Positions 8,418 to 17,841 of a stretch of 32,894 nucleotides of DNA are shown one piece after another. The number at the start of each line of letters is the position of its first letter. Within the stretch, counting starts at the first letter, position 1. The position numbers were made by a program, and so were the translations under genes. This stretch comes from Gemmatimonadota bacterium (GTDB lineage Bacteria > JBHIER01 > G020348925), in NCBI GenBank assembly GCA_020348925.1, contig CP070758.1:4794221-4827114 (forward strand). The letters run 5' to 3'. The notes below the pieces were generated by a model. That model did no database searches, was not told the DNA's origin, and saw nothing but the letters and a program-made list of their open reading frames with translations.

Positions 8418-9974
8418 TTACATTGTGCTTTCGTATTTCGTCTTAAACCTTTGTATCCCATTGTAAATAGCTTCAGCGATCTTTTGCCTGAATCTTTTTT
8501 CTTTCAGAAGCTTCTCTTCATATGTGTTGGAGATGAAAGCGATTTCTATCAAGACGGCAGGCATTTTGGCGCCCACGAGGACAAAGAAGCCAGCCTGATC
8601 GACGCCGCGGTTTTTGATGCCCAAATTCAAATCCATGTCCGTTTGAATGGATGCAGCCAGATCCTCACTCTCCTTCAGAAATGAGCTCTGGAGCATGTCA
8701 CTGACGATATCCCTGAGGACAAAATCTTCGTCGCTGAGCTCGGTCGCTCCAGAGGCATACTCTTCTTCAAACTTGAGAGCCGCGTTTTCGAGCATAGCCA
8801 CGGCCCGGGCTTCATCGTTTTTCGCAGGAGAGAGAAAGAACGTTTGACATCCTCCAACCTGTCGACGCTTCGCAGCGTTCGCGTGGATGCTGATAAAGAG
8901 ATCAGCCCCGGTGCTGTTGGCAATTTCGGTGCGTTGTTGAAGAGGAATGTAGGAATCGTCATCGCGAGTAAGAATGACATTTACCCCCAGATGTTTTCGC
9001 AGCAGATTGGCCAACCGCTTCGTGACGTCCAGTACAATTTCCTTCTCTTTGAGCCCTGTCGGTCCTGTTGCGCCAGGATCTTTTCCGCCATGACCGGCAT
9101 CGAGCACGATGAGATCGAAAAGAGCCAGATTTTGATTTGGCTTCAACTCCGAGGGGAAGTCATTTTTTTCAGATCCGGATGCGTCGTTGCCCTGAGATTG
9201 TCGCAGGAGGATGACGATTTCACTGGGATCCTCCCTCTGAAACACCTTGTAATCGCTGGGGACCTTTGATAATTGCATGGAGATTTGACACGATGCACCA
9301 AACTGATAGGCTCTCACTTTTGTCACGCACCCTACTCCCGATGAAGAAGAGAACTGTTCGGGGTCAAGCCTTCCCCCGAGTATCGTCACGTTGAGCCAGT
9401 TGGAAGGGCCCAGGGCGTGCTCGATGGAGAAGGTCTCCAGGGCAGAGACCGTGATTAAAGTCCCGTTGCTTTTGGATTCTATCGTCATGTCGGTGATGTT
9501 GAGACCGGGGGAGAGGATTTGGAGTCGTTTCTCGTCTTGGTTCCACGAGAGCCATCCAGGCAGGGCATTGTCCAATATGCGGCAGAACAACTGTACGGGC
9601 ACCCAGACCGCTCCTTCGCGATAGAGTGTCTGCAAGGGCATATGAAAAGCTTCTCTGTCAATGACAATGTCCGAATGGGAGAGGGTGAACGTGATCACGT
9701 GGCCGCTAAATTTCAGATCCATTTTTTTCTTTTCCGATGACCAAAATTGTTTGGCCCACAAAACGTTCGCCAAGTCATTTACTGATACATACAGAATCGA
9801 GTTGAGCTCGATGGTGCGCATATGATCTTGAATTTGGCCGTTTTTCGAAAATACGGGAATGGAAGAACCCCAGAGAGGGCAGACTGCGGTTAACAGAACA
9901 CCAAGACCTCCGAGAAGGGGGATTATTTTTGATCCCAAGTATTTAAATATATTTGTCTTGAAACTATGAAACAT
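8418..9974 (-). CDS. N-acetylmuramoyl-L-alanine amidase (stalk domain + AMIN + Amidase_3)
   Basis: 518 residues. A hydrophobic segment at about 15-35 serves as signal or anchor. About 45-150 look like the copper-amine-oxidase N-terminal (stalk) domain ([23 protein letters not shown]). An AMIN-like beta domain follows (about 155-255), and the C-terminal catalytic domain starts near 285. It has the zinc ligands of Amidase_3: [12 protein letters not shown], the Glu in LKEKEIVLD and the His in SIHANA, plus the catalytic Glu in [10 protein letters not shown]. It should cleave the amide bond between muramic acid and L-Ala during cell separation. Its start overlaps smpB by 11 bases and murI follows. 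Confidence 0.93.
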   Translation of the reverse strand: MFHSFKTNIFKYLGSKIIPLLGGLGVLLTAVCPLWGSSIPVFSKNGQIQDHMRTIELNSILYVSVNDLANVLWAKQFWSSEKKKMDLKFSGHVITFTLSHSDIVIDREAFHMPLQTLYREGAVWVPVQLFCRILDNALPGWLSWNQDEKRLQILSPGLNITDMTIESKSNGTLITVSALETFSIEHALGPSNWLNVTILGGRLDPEQFSSSSGVGCVTKVRAYQFGASCQISMQLSKVPSDYKVFQREDPSEIVILLRQSQGNDASGSEKNDFPSELKPNQNLALFDLIVLDAGHGGKDPGATGPTGLKEKEIVLDVTKRLANLLRKHLGVNVILTRDDDSYIPLQQRTEIANSTGADLFISIHANAAKRRQVGGCQTFFLSPAKNDEARAVAMLENAALKFEEEYASGATELSDEDFVLRDIVSDMLQSSFLKESEDLAASIQTDMDLNLGIKNRGVDQAGFFVLVGAKMPAVLIEIAFISNTYEEKLLKEKRFRQKIAEAIYNGIQRFKTKYESTM

Positions 9975-10416
9975 ATTTGCCCTTGAACTCTCTTTCCATC
10001 TCTCTCTTGGTGTCTCGCTCCATTATTGCCCGTCGCTTATCATACTCCTTTTTGCCCCGAACCAACGCCAGTTCAATCTTTGCGTTTCCTCTGTTGAAGT
10101 AGATTTTCAAGGGGACCAAAGTGAGTCCCTTCTCCTGAACTTTTCCCAGGAGTCGTCGAATTTCAAATTTATGCAGAAGTAATTTTCTCTTCCGTTTTGG
10201 ATCTGGATTGTATCTGTTTCCCTGCTCGTAAGGGCTGATATGCATCCCGTAGAGGTATACTTCTCCGTTTTCGACTCGGGCGTAACTTTCCTTTAAATTG
10301 GCACGTCCCATGCGGAGCGCTTTTACTTCGGTTCCCGTCAGGACAATCCCTGTTTCGAAAGACTGCACTATGTAATAATCGTGTCTTGCTTTCCGATTTG
10401 TAGCTATGATCTCCAT
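9964..10416 (-). CDS. smpB: SsrA-binding protein SmpB
   Basis: 150 residues, the normal size. [12 protein letters not shown] near the start, [25 protein letters not shown], and a basic C-terminal tail ([16 protein letters not shown]) are the family signature. SmpB binds tmRNA and brings it to stalled ribosomes. It is the first gene of the long minus-strand run. The ATG at 10416 has a GAGGAGG site five bases upstream, and a promoter lies at 10439-10467. The tmRNA gene itself is not in the window. Confidence 0.97.
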   Translation of the reverse strand: MEIIATNRKARHDYYIVQSFETGIVLTGTEVKALRMGRANLKESYARVENGEVYLYGMHISPYEQGNRYNPDPKRKRKLLLHKFEIRRLLGKVQEKGLTLVPLKIYFNRGNAKIELALVRGKKEYDKRRAIMERDTKREMEREFKGKYVS

Positions 10417-10438
10417 TGTGCCTCCTCACAGTGGCTTC

Positions 10439-10467
10439 AATATATGTTGCATGTGAAATTTTGGCAA
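10439..10467 (-). promoter_or_regulatory. Sigma70-like promoter of the smpB run
   Basis: On the minus strand TTGCCA (10467-10462) and TATATT (10444-10439) are 17 bases apart. The -10 lies 22 bases before the smpB start codon. It is arranged back to back with the tRNA-Leu promoter, the two -35 boxes being 8 bases apart. Confidence 0.7.
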
Positions 10468-10475
10468 TAAAAATC

Positions 10476-10504
10476 TTGACTTGCATAATGAATTATATTA
10501 TTAT
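10476..10504 (+). promoter_or_regulatory. Sigma70-like promoter for tRNA-Leu
   Basis: TTGACT (10476-10481) and TATTAT (10499-10504) are 17 bases apart, and the -10 ends 23 bases before the tRNA. Confidence 0.75.
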
Positions 10505-10527
10505 TAAACAAGCAGTACGTTCCAATT

Positions 10528-10612
10528 GCCGAAGTGGTGGAATTTGGTAGACGCGCTGCGTTCAGGGCGCAGTGCCCGTATGGGCGTGGGGGTTCAAATC
10601 CCCCCTTCGGCA
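10528..10612 (+). tRNA. tRNA-Leu (anticodon CAG)
   Basis: A class II cloverleaf. The acceptor GCCGAAG pairs with CTTCGGC. The anticodon stem CTGCG/CGCAG carries the loop TTCAGGG, giving anticodon CAG. There is a long variable arm (TGCCC-gta-TGGGC) and a GGTTCAAATCC T-arm. The 3' CCA is not encoded, since discriminator A is followed by CTC. A terminator follows directly. Confidence 0.96.
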
Positions 10613-10617
10613 CTCTG

Positions 10618-10654
10618 AGAGAGGTCATTCGACGCGATCATGGCCTCTCTTTTT
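10618..10654 (+). terminator. Rho-independent terminator after tRNA-Leu
   Basis: AGAGAGGTCAT (10618-10628) pairs with ATGGCCTCTCT (10640-10650; one G-T pair) and is followed by TTTT. Confidence 0.85.
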
Positions 10655-10922
10655 CATCAAAAACTTCTATGTCACAGTCTCACAGCATATTAGAATTTAG
10701 AGGCATTGAATTCCAACAGTTTTTCTTATCGAAGAACAGGGTGCATTTTATCTTTCATCCTGTGTGCGCTTCGAGAAGAACAGTAGCCTTTTCCTGGTTC
10801 GACCCACGATCACCCTTCGGGATATTTCATGGGTTCTCAGGTGTCGTCAGGGTGGACCAGGAGCTCCGTCCGGGAACTTAATACCGAATACGTCAGTGTT
10901 CAGCTCGATATGGAGGATATGA

Positions 10923-11711
10923 ATGCTGAAGAAAATTGAATTTAGCAACGAAGAAATTCGAGAGATTGATACCTACTGTCGATGTATGGACAAGAGTTTT
11001 CCCCATGACTATTTTAAGGCCAAGCGCAAAGGAACACAGAGATTTACAAGTATCCTGCGTTCTTACGTTTACGCTTTATCCATCTGTAGCAGTGAGACCA
11101 AATTAAAACCGAGAACCATGGGCAGGGAAGTGGTCAAGGGAAAACTGAAAGAGTTCGTGAGCAAAAAGAATTGCGAAATAGATACCAGCCTGGTGAAAAA
11201 CGTTATTTTGAATATTATGAAGGAAAAGAATATCATCGAGGCTCACGGATTGTGGATTCCCCTCCAATCCGTCTATTCGGGGGATCTTATCTCTGCGTTG
11301 AACGATGCTCTGCCAAAGTACTCCAAACCGAAGGAGTTGGAGCGTTTTGACCGGGATGAGATGATTATAAAGGAAGCCTTTTCTCATATTGAGAGAATTT
11401 TTAAGAAGGAAAAGATACATCGAGCGAAAATTAGTGAGAGACGATTCGAAGCCCTTTTAAAGAAATATAGAAAGACCGAGATTCTCAGAGCATTTTCCAA
11501 TAATGTTAAAAAGATTCTTCAGTATTACGATCAGCGGAAAGAGAGTGAGGAACGCTCAAACTTCTTGAGAGAAATCTGCTCGAGGCCTACGTTGAAATCA
11601 CTTACTCCTGAAGAAATTGACAGGTTGGCTCAATACGGATACAAATTCCGGATCATCGAGAAAGGGAAAAAGAGCGAACGGATCGTTATTACAAAAAAGA
11701 GGCAACGGTGA
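10923..11711 (+). CDS. Hypothetical lysine/glutamate-rich protein
   Basis: 262 residues that I do not recognise. A GGAGG site lies about six bases before ATG 10923. The product is charged and probably helical, with no signal peptide or membrane segment. A possible nucleic-acid-binding character is suggested by many Lys and Arg, especially in the middle (residues about 150-215) and at the C-terminus (GKKSERIVITKKRQR). The gene is visibly richer in A+T than its neighbours and stands alone on the plus strand between tRNA-Leu and the convergent skp gene. That fits a recently acquired or lineage-specific gene next to a tRNA. No function is offered. Confidence 0.7.
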   Translation: MLKKIEFSNEEIREIDTYCRCMDKSFPHDYFKAKRKGTQRFTSILRSYVYALSICSSETKLKPRTMGREVVKGKLKEFVSKKNCEIDTSLVKNVILNIMKEKNIIEAHGLWIPLQSVYSGDLISALNDALPKYSKPKELERFDRDEMIIKEAFSHIERIFKKEKIHRAKISERRFEALLKKYRKTEILRAFSNNVKKILQYYDQRKESEERSNFLREICSRPTLKSLTPEEIDRLAQYGYKFRIIEKGKKSERIVITKKRQR

Positions 11712-11768
11712 GATGGTGATACTTCCGCCTTTCGCCTGAGGGCTCGGGGGGATGCTCGAAGGATGCCG

Positions 11769-11789
11769 AAAAAACACCCTCCAGGGCGC
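11769..11789 (-). terminator. Rho-independent terminator of clpC-bamA-skp
   Basis: On the minus strand CGCCC-TGGA-GGGTG is followed by six T. The stem is short but GC-rich (one G-T pair). It lies about 70 bases beyond the skp stop. Confidence 0.6.
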
Positions 11790-11857
11790 GTCTCCAATCA
11801 GATGATTTTTGAAATTGCGAGGTTGTTTCCGCGGAAATTTTGTCTGTGACCGCTCTC

Positions 11858-12409
11858 TTATTCGGCCTCCTTATTTAGCTCTTCGATAACCCGGTCCGTC
11901 AGGTCAAACGTCGGTTTCGCAAATACGAGGCCGCCACCGACCGCGTCAAATATGAACGTGTAATCCTCTTCTTCCCCTATATTTTTAAGGATGGCGTCGA
12001 TCTTTTCAATGATCGGTTTCGTCAATTCTTCGTTTCTCTTAACGGCTTCTCCTTGTGGACCCCAAATACTGGTTACAAATTGCTGGTATTCGGCGTACTT
12101 CGTCTGGAGCGTCTGTTCCTTCTCCCTTTTCTTCTCCTCGCTCAACAGAAGACTTTGAGCCTCGAGTTCTTGCTGAAGATCCTCAACTTCTTTTCTCATT
12201 TCTTCAGCCTTCTTTTCCCATTCCGTCACTTCCTGATCGAGCTTGGATTGGGCATCGGATGTTCCTTTATAGGAACGAAAGATCCTCTCTGAGTCAATGA
12301 ACCCGATCTTCAGGTCGGCGGCTTGCGTCGGCAGAGTAAGAAGGAGAAATACACCGATGCCGAATACTGTCAACGTCAACGCTGAGTAACGAGTGGCCAT
12401 TTTTATCAT
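11858..12409 (-). CDS. Skp/OmpH-family periplasmic chaperone
   Basis: 183 residues. A signal peptide ends around PTQAA (about residue 31). The mature protein opens with DLKIGFIDSERIF, a typical OmpH start, and continues as a long coiled coil (about 55-115, repeated Glu/Lys heptads). The C-terminal beta part ends VVGGG-like (AVGGGLVFAKPTFDLTDRVIEEL). Skp-type trimers hold unfolded outer-membrane proteins on the way to BamA, which is encoded 81 bases upstream. Two in-frame ATGs (12409 and 12400) share one AGGA site; the second has the better spacing. Confidence 0.93.
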   Translation of the reverse strand: MIKMATRYSALTLTVFGIGVFLLLTLPTQAADLKIGFIDSERIFRSYKGTSDAQSKLDQEVTEWEKKAEEMRKEVEDLQQELEAQSLLLSEEKKREKEQTLQTKYAEYQQFVTSIWGPQGEAVKRNEELTKPIIEKIDAILKNIGEEEDYTFIFDAVGGGLVFAKPTFDLTDRVIEELNKEAE

Positions 12410-12490
12410 TTCCTGTACTCCTTTGTGAAAGGTCCATACTCACGGTTTTTTGAAATGAGGACAATGGGTAATATACCAAGCCGGTCTTTA

Positions 12491-14782
12491 TCAGAAGCGT
12501 GTCCCCATTTGAAAATGGGGTTGCCATTCACCTTTTTTCTGTTCGAAGAGGTCATCGAGTCTGTAAGCGAGGTCGATCCCGATAAGTCCTATCATAGGGG
12601 CCACGATTCGGATGCCGAAGCCGACGCTTCGCTGAAGATCAAAGGGGTCCGTTTCAGACAGGGATGACCAGGCGTTCCCGGCGTCGGCAAACAGGATCCC
12701 GTATATCTGATGTTCCACCACGGGGAATTGACCTTCCAACGAGAAGATGAGCATCGTCCTTCCGCCGATCTCGGTCCTTTGACTTCGCGGCCCGACAGAT
12801 CGGTCATCGTACCCTCTGATCATCCCGTCAAAACTCGTCCCGCCGGGAAAAAACCGTTCGCTGAAAGGTACATATTCGTGACTGCGGACAATACCCCCCT
12901 GTCCCTTCAGCATGAGGGTCAGCTTTTTGAACATGGGGAAGTACCAGTAGGTGTCAAAGGTATGCTTGTTATACCTGTAATCTCCTCCCAGAAGTCCACC
13001 GGCAAACTGGACGTAATACGAGTTCACCGTGCCCTTTGTGGCAAACTCGGGCAGATCCCTGCTGTCCCGGATGATGGTGAAGCCAATGCTGCTTGTCGTT
13101 CGAGGCCAGTCAATGTTCCGGAGTCCGGCAGGATCCGCATAGTTCGGAGAGATGTCCGTATACTCGATCTGTTCCCAGCGATACGTACCGAATAGGCGAA
13201 AGTAGTCATCGGGCCATTTCAATCGCCGTCCCACTTTCAGCGCAGCACCGGTTCTGCGTTCGTCATAGAAGGTTGTCCAATCTCTTGAGGAACGGTACAC
13301 GTCCACACCCATGCTGGTTCGGGTGCCGAAGACCCACGGTTCCGAGAAACCCAAGCGAACGGTCTTTCGAATCTGCCCGAATTCCCAGGCAAAATCGAGT
13401 CGCTGCCCCATTCCTCTGAAATTGGGAATCGAAAATCCAATGGAACCGATCAACTTGTCGCGAGCACTATAGCCGGCAGCAAAATTTGCCTGACCCGTCG
13501 GTTTCTCCTCGACGCGGAAGGTGAGATCGATATCTCCGTTCTCCAGCGGCTCGGGTTCAATCTGGACATCATTGAAGAAATTGAGTTGATATACCTCGCG
13601 AACGCTTCTCTGAAGTGCCGAGCTTTGGAAGAGATCCCCCGGTTTTACCACCAGCTCACGGCGGACGACGTAATCACGTGTCTTCAAATTCCCAGCGATG
13701 TCGATTCTGTGGATTTTTGCCGGTATGCCCTCGTTGATCAGAAAATTTATGTCGATCGTTTGGTCGTGGACCGTCTCTTTTGGAAAGATTTGAACGTACA
13801 AATACCCTTTCTCCGTATATGCCGTGTGCAGATCCTGGGTCGTTTGATCGAATTTTTCTTGATTATAGGTATCACCCTCTTTGAACTTGAGGAATACTTC
13901 CAATTCCTCAATGGTGTAGAGTTCGTTCCCCGCCCACCTGACTGTGCCGAATTGATATCGGGATCCTTCCGACACGCTGATATGAAGAGCCATTCCTTCC
14001 TTACTCTCATCGTAGGAGATCGAATGATCGAGCACCTCTGCATCTCGATATCCCTCTCTCTTGTAGAAATCGACGATTCGTTTCAGATCCTCTTCGAACA
14101 CATCCTCTTTGAAAGAGCCGCCCCGTAAGAACCCTTTCGGCTTCGTCTTCATCTGTTTTCGGATTTTCTTCTCATCGAAGATCGTATTGCCCTCGATGTC
14201 GATGGTTCTCACTTTCACCTTTTTCCCCTCTGTAATGGTGTAGGTTAGAACAATCCTACCGTGAGTCTGAGATTCGAAGGTTTCCGAAGTTACATCAACT
14301 AAAAGAAATCCCTTCTCCTGGTAGAGGGAGGTGATGGCTTTTTCCCCCCTGAGGATCCTTTGGGGTTTGATGACTTGGCCTTGAGTTATTTTGAGAGCAC
14401 TCTCAATTTCGTCGGTATCGAGTTCCTTGTTCCCTTGGATGGTGAGTTTTTCCAAAACAGGGTATTCTTCGACGACGATTTTCAGTTTAATGCCTTCCGG
14501 CGTCTGACCCATATCCAGAATCCTGACGTCACTAAAAATTCCCAAAGAATATAATTGTCGGAGGGCGTCCTGCACGTCCTCGGCCGTAATCTCACGGCCC
14601 ACAGTCAATCCGGACATAGTAATAATCAGAGAGGTGTCTGATGTTCTGTTTCCTTCAACTTGGATCTCGAGAATTGTTGTGGCTATATTTTGACAGAAGG
14701 CAGTCGTCGATACGAGGAGAATCAATACGAAGAGAGCGTACAGGGGTATTGCGGATAATCGGGGTGGGATGTTATGCATCAT
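12491..14782 (-). CDS. bamA: Outer-membrane protein assembly factor BamA (Omp85)
   Basis: 763 residues. After a signal peptide (about 1-30, ending near AFCQ) come five POTRA-like beta-alpha-alpha-beta-beta repeats up to about residue 425, then a 16-strand barrel. The barrel contains the IRGYDDRSVGPRSQ loop, the counterpart of the conserved VRGF/Y motif of loop 6. It ends in a final strand closing with aromatic Phe (FQMGTRF), itself the signature recognised by Bam. The protein inserts beta-barrels into the outer membrane. It follows clpC by only nine bases and precedes skp, so the three are probably one transcript. Confidence 0.96.
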   Translation of the reverse strand: MMHNIPPRLSAIPLYALFVLILLVSTTAFCQNIATTILEIQVEGNRTSDTSLIITMSGLTVGREITAEDVQDALRQLYSLGIFSDVRILDMGQTPEGIKLKIVVEEYPVLEKLTIQGNKELDTDEIESALKITQGQVIKPQRILRGEKAITSLYQEKGFLLVDVTSETFESQTHGRIVLTYTITEGKKVKVRTIDIEGNTIFDEKKIRKQMKTKPKGFLRGGSFKEDVFEEDLKRIVDFYKREGYRDAEVLDHSISYDESKEGMALHISVSEGSRYQFGTVRWAGNELYTIEELEVFLKFKEGDTYNQEKFDQTTQDLHTAYTEKGYLYVQIFPKETVHDQTIDINFLINEGIPAKIHRIDIAGNLKTRDYVVRRELVVKPGDLFQSSALQRSVREVYQLNFFNDVQIEPEPLENGDIDLTFRVEEKPTGQANFAAGYSARDKLIGSIGFSIPNFRGMGQRLDFAWEFGQIRKTVRLGFSEPWVFGTRTSMGVDVYRSSRDWTTFYDERRTGAALKVGRRLKWPDDYFRLFGTYRWEQIEYTDISPNYADPAGLRNIDWPRTTSSIGFTIIRDSRDLPEFATKGTVNSYYVQFAGGLLGGDYRYNKHTFDTYWYFPMFKKLTLMLKGQGGIVRSHEYVPFSERFFPGGTSFDGMIRGYDDRSVGPRSQRTEIGGRTMLIFSLEGQFPVVEHQIYGILFADAGNAWSSLSETDPFDLQRSVGFGIRIVAPMIGLIGIDLAYRLDDLFEQKKGEWQPHFQMGTRF

Positions 14783-14791
14783 GGGAAGGGA

Positions 14792-17248
14792 TTACGATTG
14801 TTCGATAGGAGCAGGGGATTGGTCACTGACCGATTCTTTCTTCCCTCGAAATTGGAGTTCATCTCCCTTACGGCCGATGAATACCTCGGATCCCTCATGA
14901 AACGATCCCTTTAAAATTTCCTCGGCCAGCGGATCTTCTATATATTTTTGTATAACCCGCCGCAACGGTCGGGCTCCGAACGTCGGATCGTACCCTTTTT
15001 CAGCAAGAAACTCTTTGGCGTTTGGGGTCAGGGTGATGGTCATCTCCTTTTTTTCCATTCTCTGGCTAACCTCATCGATGAGGAGATCGATGATCGTGTG
15101 GATCTCCTCCACCCCCAGATGGTGAAAAACGATGATCTCATCGATTCTGTTCAAAAATTCCGGGTTGAAAATACGCTTCGTCTCCTCCATCACCCGCTCT
15201 TTCATCTGGTCGTAGGAGGACCGGATGTCCGAACGATGGAATCCGAGGGAGCGGCCTTTTTTTGTCTCACGGGTTCCGATGTTGGACGTCATAATCAAAA
15301 TGGTATTTCGGAAGTCGACCTTACGACCCAAGCTGTCGGTCAATTGTCCATCATCGAGGACTTGAAGAAGGATGTTGAACACATCAGGGTGGGCCTTTTC
15401 GATTTCATCAAAAAGCACGACCGAGTATGGTTTGCGTCGGACTTTCTCCGTCAATTGGCCTCCCTCCTCGTAGCCCACATAACCGGGTGGGGCTCCGATG
15501 AGACGGGAGACCGAGAACTTTTCCATGTATTCCGACATGTCAAGGCGGACCAGGGCTTCATCGTCTTCAAAGAGGAACTGGGCCAATACTCTCGCCATCT
15601 CCGTTTTGCCCACACCCGTCGGGCCGAGGAAGATGAACGATCCGATGGGACGGTTCGGATCCTTGAGACCGGCCCTGGTTCGGCGAATGGCCTTGGCCAG
15701 AGCCGCTATCGGCTCATCCTGGCCGATGATCCGTTTCTTCAGTTCCGTCTCCATACTCAGGAGACGATCCGATTCGGCCTGAACGAGCCGGAAGAGTGGG
15801 ATGCCCGTCATCTTTGAGATCACCTCGGCCACGTCCTCCTCAATCACCTCGACAACTTCTTTCTCCTGCTCTTGCTCCCAAGCCTTTTTCGCTTTTTCGA
15901 ATTTTTCCTTTTGACGCCGTTCCATATCTCGCAGCCGGGCGGCTTCTTCAAATTTTTGGCCGGTAACAGCTTCTTTTTTGCGCTTGGTGATACGATCCAG
16001 CTCCACCTCTAGCTCTCGGATATCTTCGGGTAAAATCATTTTCAGAAGATGGACACGAGAGCCGGTTTCGTCGATGACATCGATGGCTTTATCCGGGAGA
16101 TATTTGTTTCGCATGTAACGGTCAGACAGGATGACGCCGGCGTTCAGAGCTTCATCGGTAATTTTCACGCGGTGGTGCTCTTCGTACCGGGAACGCAGTC
16201 CCTTCAAGATTTCTATCGTCTCGTCGACGGAAGGCGGATCGACCATGATGGTCTGGAAGCGACGCTCCAGGGCGCCGTCCTTTTCGATGTACTTGCGGTA
16301 TTCGTCCAAGGTCGTGGCTCCGATGCATTGGAGCTCCCCTCTCGAAAGGGCCGGCTTGAACATGTTCGAAGCATCGAGGGTTCCCTCGGCACTGCCGGCG
16401 CCGACGATGGTGTGCAGCTCATCGATGAACAGGATGACGTTGCGTGAATTGTGGAGCTCGTTCATGACAGCCTTCATCCGCTCTTCGAACTGGCCCCGAT
16501 ATTTGGTGCCGGCCACCATGGATCCCATATCCAACGTCACAACCCTTTTGCCTTCCAAAACCTGGGGGACCCGTCGCTCAACAATTTTCTGCGCCAAGCC
16601 TTCGACGATGGCCGTCTTGCCAACACCGGGCTCACCGATGAGGACGGGATTGTTCTTCTTCCTGCGACTCAGAATCTGGGCGAGTCGCTCGATCTCCTTC
16701 TCCCGTCCTATGATGGGATCCAGTTTCTCCTCCCGGGCGAGTTCCGTCAAGTCGCGGCTGAAGTGATCCAGAAATGGGGTGTCACTCTTGCCCTTCTTCT
16801 TGCCCGCATTTTTCCCGCTGAGGACGTTCTCGATCTCGGTTTTGATGGTCTCGTAATCGATGTTAAAGGTGGACAGGATTTGCGAGGCGACACCTTCGCG
16901 GTCCTTGACCAGAGCCAGGAAGAGGTGTTCCGTCCCGACGTATTTCGATTTCAGGGACCGGGCTTCGTACGTGGCGACCTCGAGGGCCTGCTTGGCCCGG
17001 GGTGTAAATGGAACCTGACCGATGGTGAGCGCACCGCCCGCGGAGGACGTGGCATCCTCGATGGACTGGCGGAGTTCATCCAGCTCCATCCCGAGGTTTT
17101 CCATGATCGTCACCGCCGCGCCTTCACCCTCGCGGATGATGCCCAGGAGCAAATGCTCCGTCCCGACGTAGTCGTGGCCCAACCGGCTCGACTCCTCGCG
17201 CGCCAACTGCATCACTTTTTTTACCCGGTCTGTAAACATGCTGTTCAT
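14792..17248 (-). CDS. clpC: ATP-dependent Clp protease ATP-binding subunit ClpC
   Basis: 818 residues. An N-terminal double Clp repeat (1-145) precedes AAA+ domain 1, with Walker A GEPGVGKT at 205-212 and DELH at 276-279. A middle UVR-like coiled segment (about 420-455, KKEAVTGQKFEEAARLRD) marks ClpC rather than ClpB. AAA+ domain 2 has Walker A GPTGVGKT at 542-549 and the GAPPGYVGYEEGG pore loop. ClpC unfolds substrates for ClpP and in Firmicutes reads phospho-arginine marks made by McsB; mcsA and mcsB lie further upstream in this window. A GGGAG site lies nine bases before ATG 17248, and a promoter is at 17313-17341. No clpP or ctsR is visible. Confidence 0.97.
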   Translation of the reverse strand: MNSMFTDRVKKVMQLAREESSRLGHDYVGTEHLLLGIIREGEGAAVTIMENLGMELDELRQSIEDATSSAGGALTIGQVPFTPRAKQALEVATYEARSLKSKYVGTEHLFLALVKDREGVASQILSTFNIDYETIKTEIENVLSGKNAGKKKGKSDTPFLDHFSRDLTELAREEKLDPIIGREKEIERLAQILSRRKKNNPVLIGEPGVGKTAIVEGLAQKIVERRVPQVLEGKRVVTLDMGSMVAGTKYRGQFEERMKAVMNELHNSRNVILFIDELHTIVGAGSAEGTLDASNMFKPALSRGELQCIGATTLDEYRKYIEKDGALERRFQTIMVDPPSVDETIEILKGLRSRYEEHHRVKITDEALNAGVILSDRYMRNKYLPDKAIDVIDETGSRVHLLKMILPEDIRELEVELDRITKRKKEAVTGQKFEEAARLRDMERRQKEKFEKAKKAWEQEQEKEVVEVIEEDVAEVISKMTGIPLFRLVQAESDRLLSMETELKKRIIGQDEPIAALAKAIRRTRAGLKDPNRPIGSFIFLGPTGVGKTEMARVLAQFLFEDDEALVRLDMSEYMEKFSVSRLIGAPPGYVGYEEGGQLTEKVRRKPYSVVLFDEIEKAHPDVFNILLQVLDDGQLTDSLGRKVDFRNTILIMTSNIGTRETKKGRSLGFHRSDIRSSYDQMKERVMEETKRIFNPEFLNRIDEIIVFHHLGVEEIHTIIDLLIDEVSQRMEKKEMTITLTPNAKEFLAEKGYDPTFGARPLRRVIQKYIEDPLAEEILKGSFHEGSEVFIGRKGDELQFRGKKESVSDQSPAPIEQS

Positions 17249-17312
17249 TTCAAGCGTCTCCCGTTTCTTATAAGACCGTCGTGGTATCGGTTTGTTCCAT
17301 GTTCACGTCAGA

Positions 17313-17341
17313 AATATATGAATAATTTTGGGTAAAGTCAA
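17313..17341 (-). promoter_or_regulatory. Sigma70-like promoter of clpC-bamA-skp
   Basis: On the minus strand TTGACT (17341-17336) and TATATT (17318-17313) are separated by 17 bases, about 65 bases before the clpC start. I see no tandem CtsR heptads. Confidence 0.78.
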
Positions 17342-17806
17342 CTCCCGGGGTTAAAATCGGGCTCGGCTTCGCACTGGGGATGATGGATCATAAAGGGAGT
17401 CCTCATTGAGATCACTGCGAGAGTGGCGATGGACGTTAGGATATGTTTCTTGGTGTCCCAAAGTTCAATCTCGGAGATTGTACGAATTTTAGGATGCATG
17501 AAGAGTTGGAGATCCTGATGCTGATCGAGATTCAGGCGTGACAACGTCACCGTCAGAACCGGTGAAGGAATGGGCAACGGAAGAGGATTTGAGGATCCTT
17601 GGGAGAGCGTCGCAATGACGTGGAACAAAAGACCCAAACGCATCTTTCTCACATCAACGTGTTTCCCACCAATTCAGCGCTGCTTAAAGTTTTCTCGCAT
17701 CGCGGATTTTCTCACGGGACGATATGAAGAAGCTCAGAATAACAGAATGCTCGTATTGCTTATAATGACAAGGAAGATAAAGAGTTGAGATACTTATAAA
17801 AATGCC
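17342..17806. other. Intergenic stretch with repeat debris
   Basis: No supported gene. A minus-strand frame (17338-17652, GTG start) lacks a ribosome site and runs into the clpC promoter. Fragments resembling the ends of the dispersed repeats occur at 17610-17619 (TCGCAATGAC) and near 17733-17746 (CTCAGAATAACAG), so a degraded element probably occupies part of this region. Confidence 0.4.
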
Positions 17807-17835
17807 TTGACAAAGGTAAATAAAAGTGTTATTAT
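17807..17835 (+). promoter_or_regulatory. Strong sigma70-like promoter, rightward
   Basis: TTGACA (17807-17812) and TATTAT (17830-17835) are 17 bases apart. The nearest coding start on this strand is 345 bases away, and a terminator-like hairpin lies between. Confidence 0.75.
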
Positions 17836-17841
17836 GTGAAG

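Noticed and set aside
14948-17335. Long plus-strand frames opposite clpC
   Set aside because: They are antisense shadows of a highly conserved gene with no motif of their own.
17249-17341. CtsR operator before clpC
   Set aside because: The tandem GGTCAAA heptads are not present, only a partial match at the -35 box.
17338-17652. Minus-strand 104-codon frame upstream of clpC
   Set aside because: It starts with GTG without a ribosome site, overlaps the clpC promoter, has no recognisable domain and includes an end fragment of the dispersed repeat.
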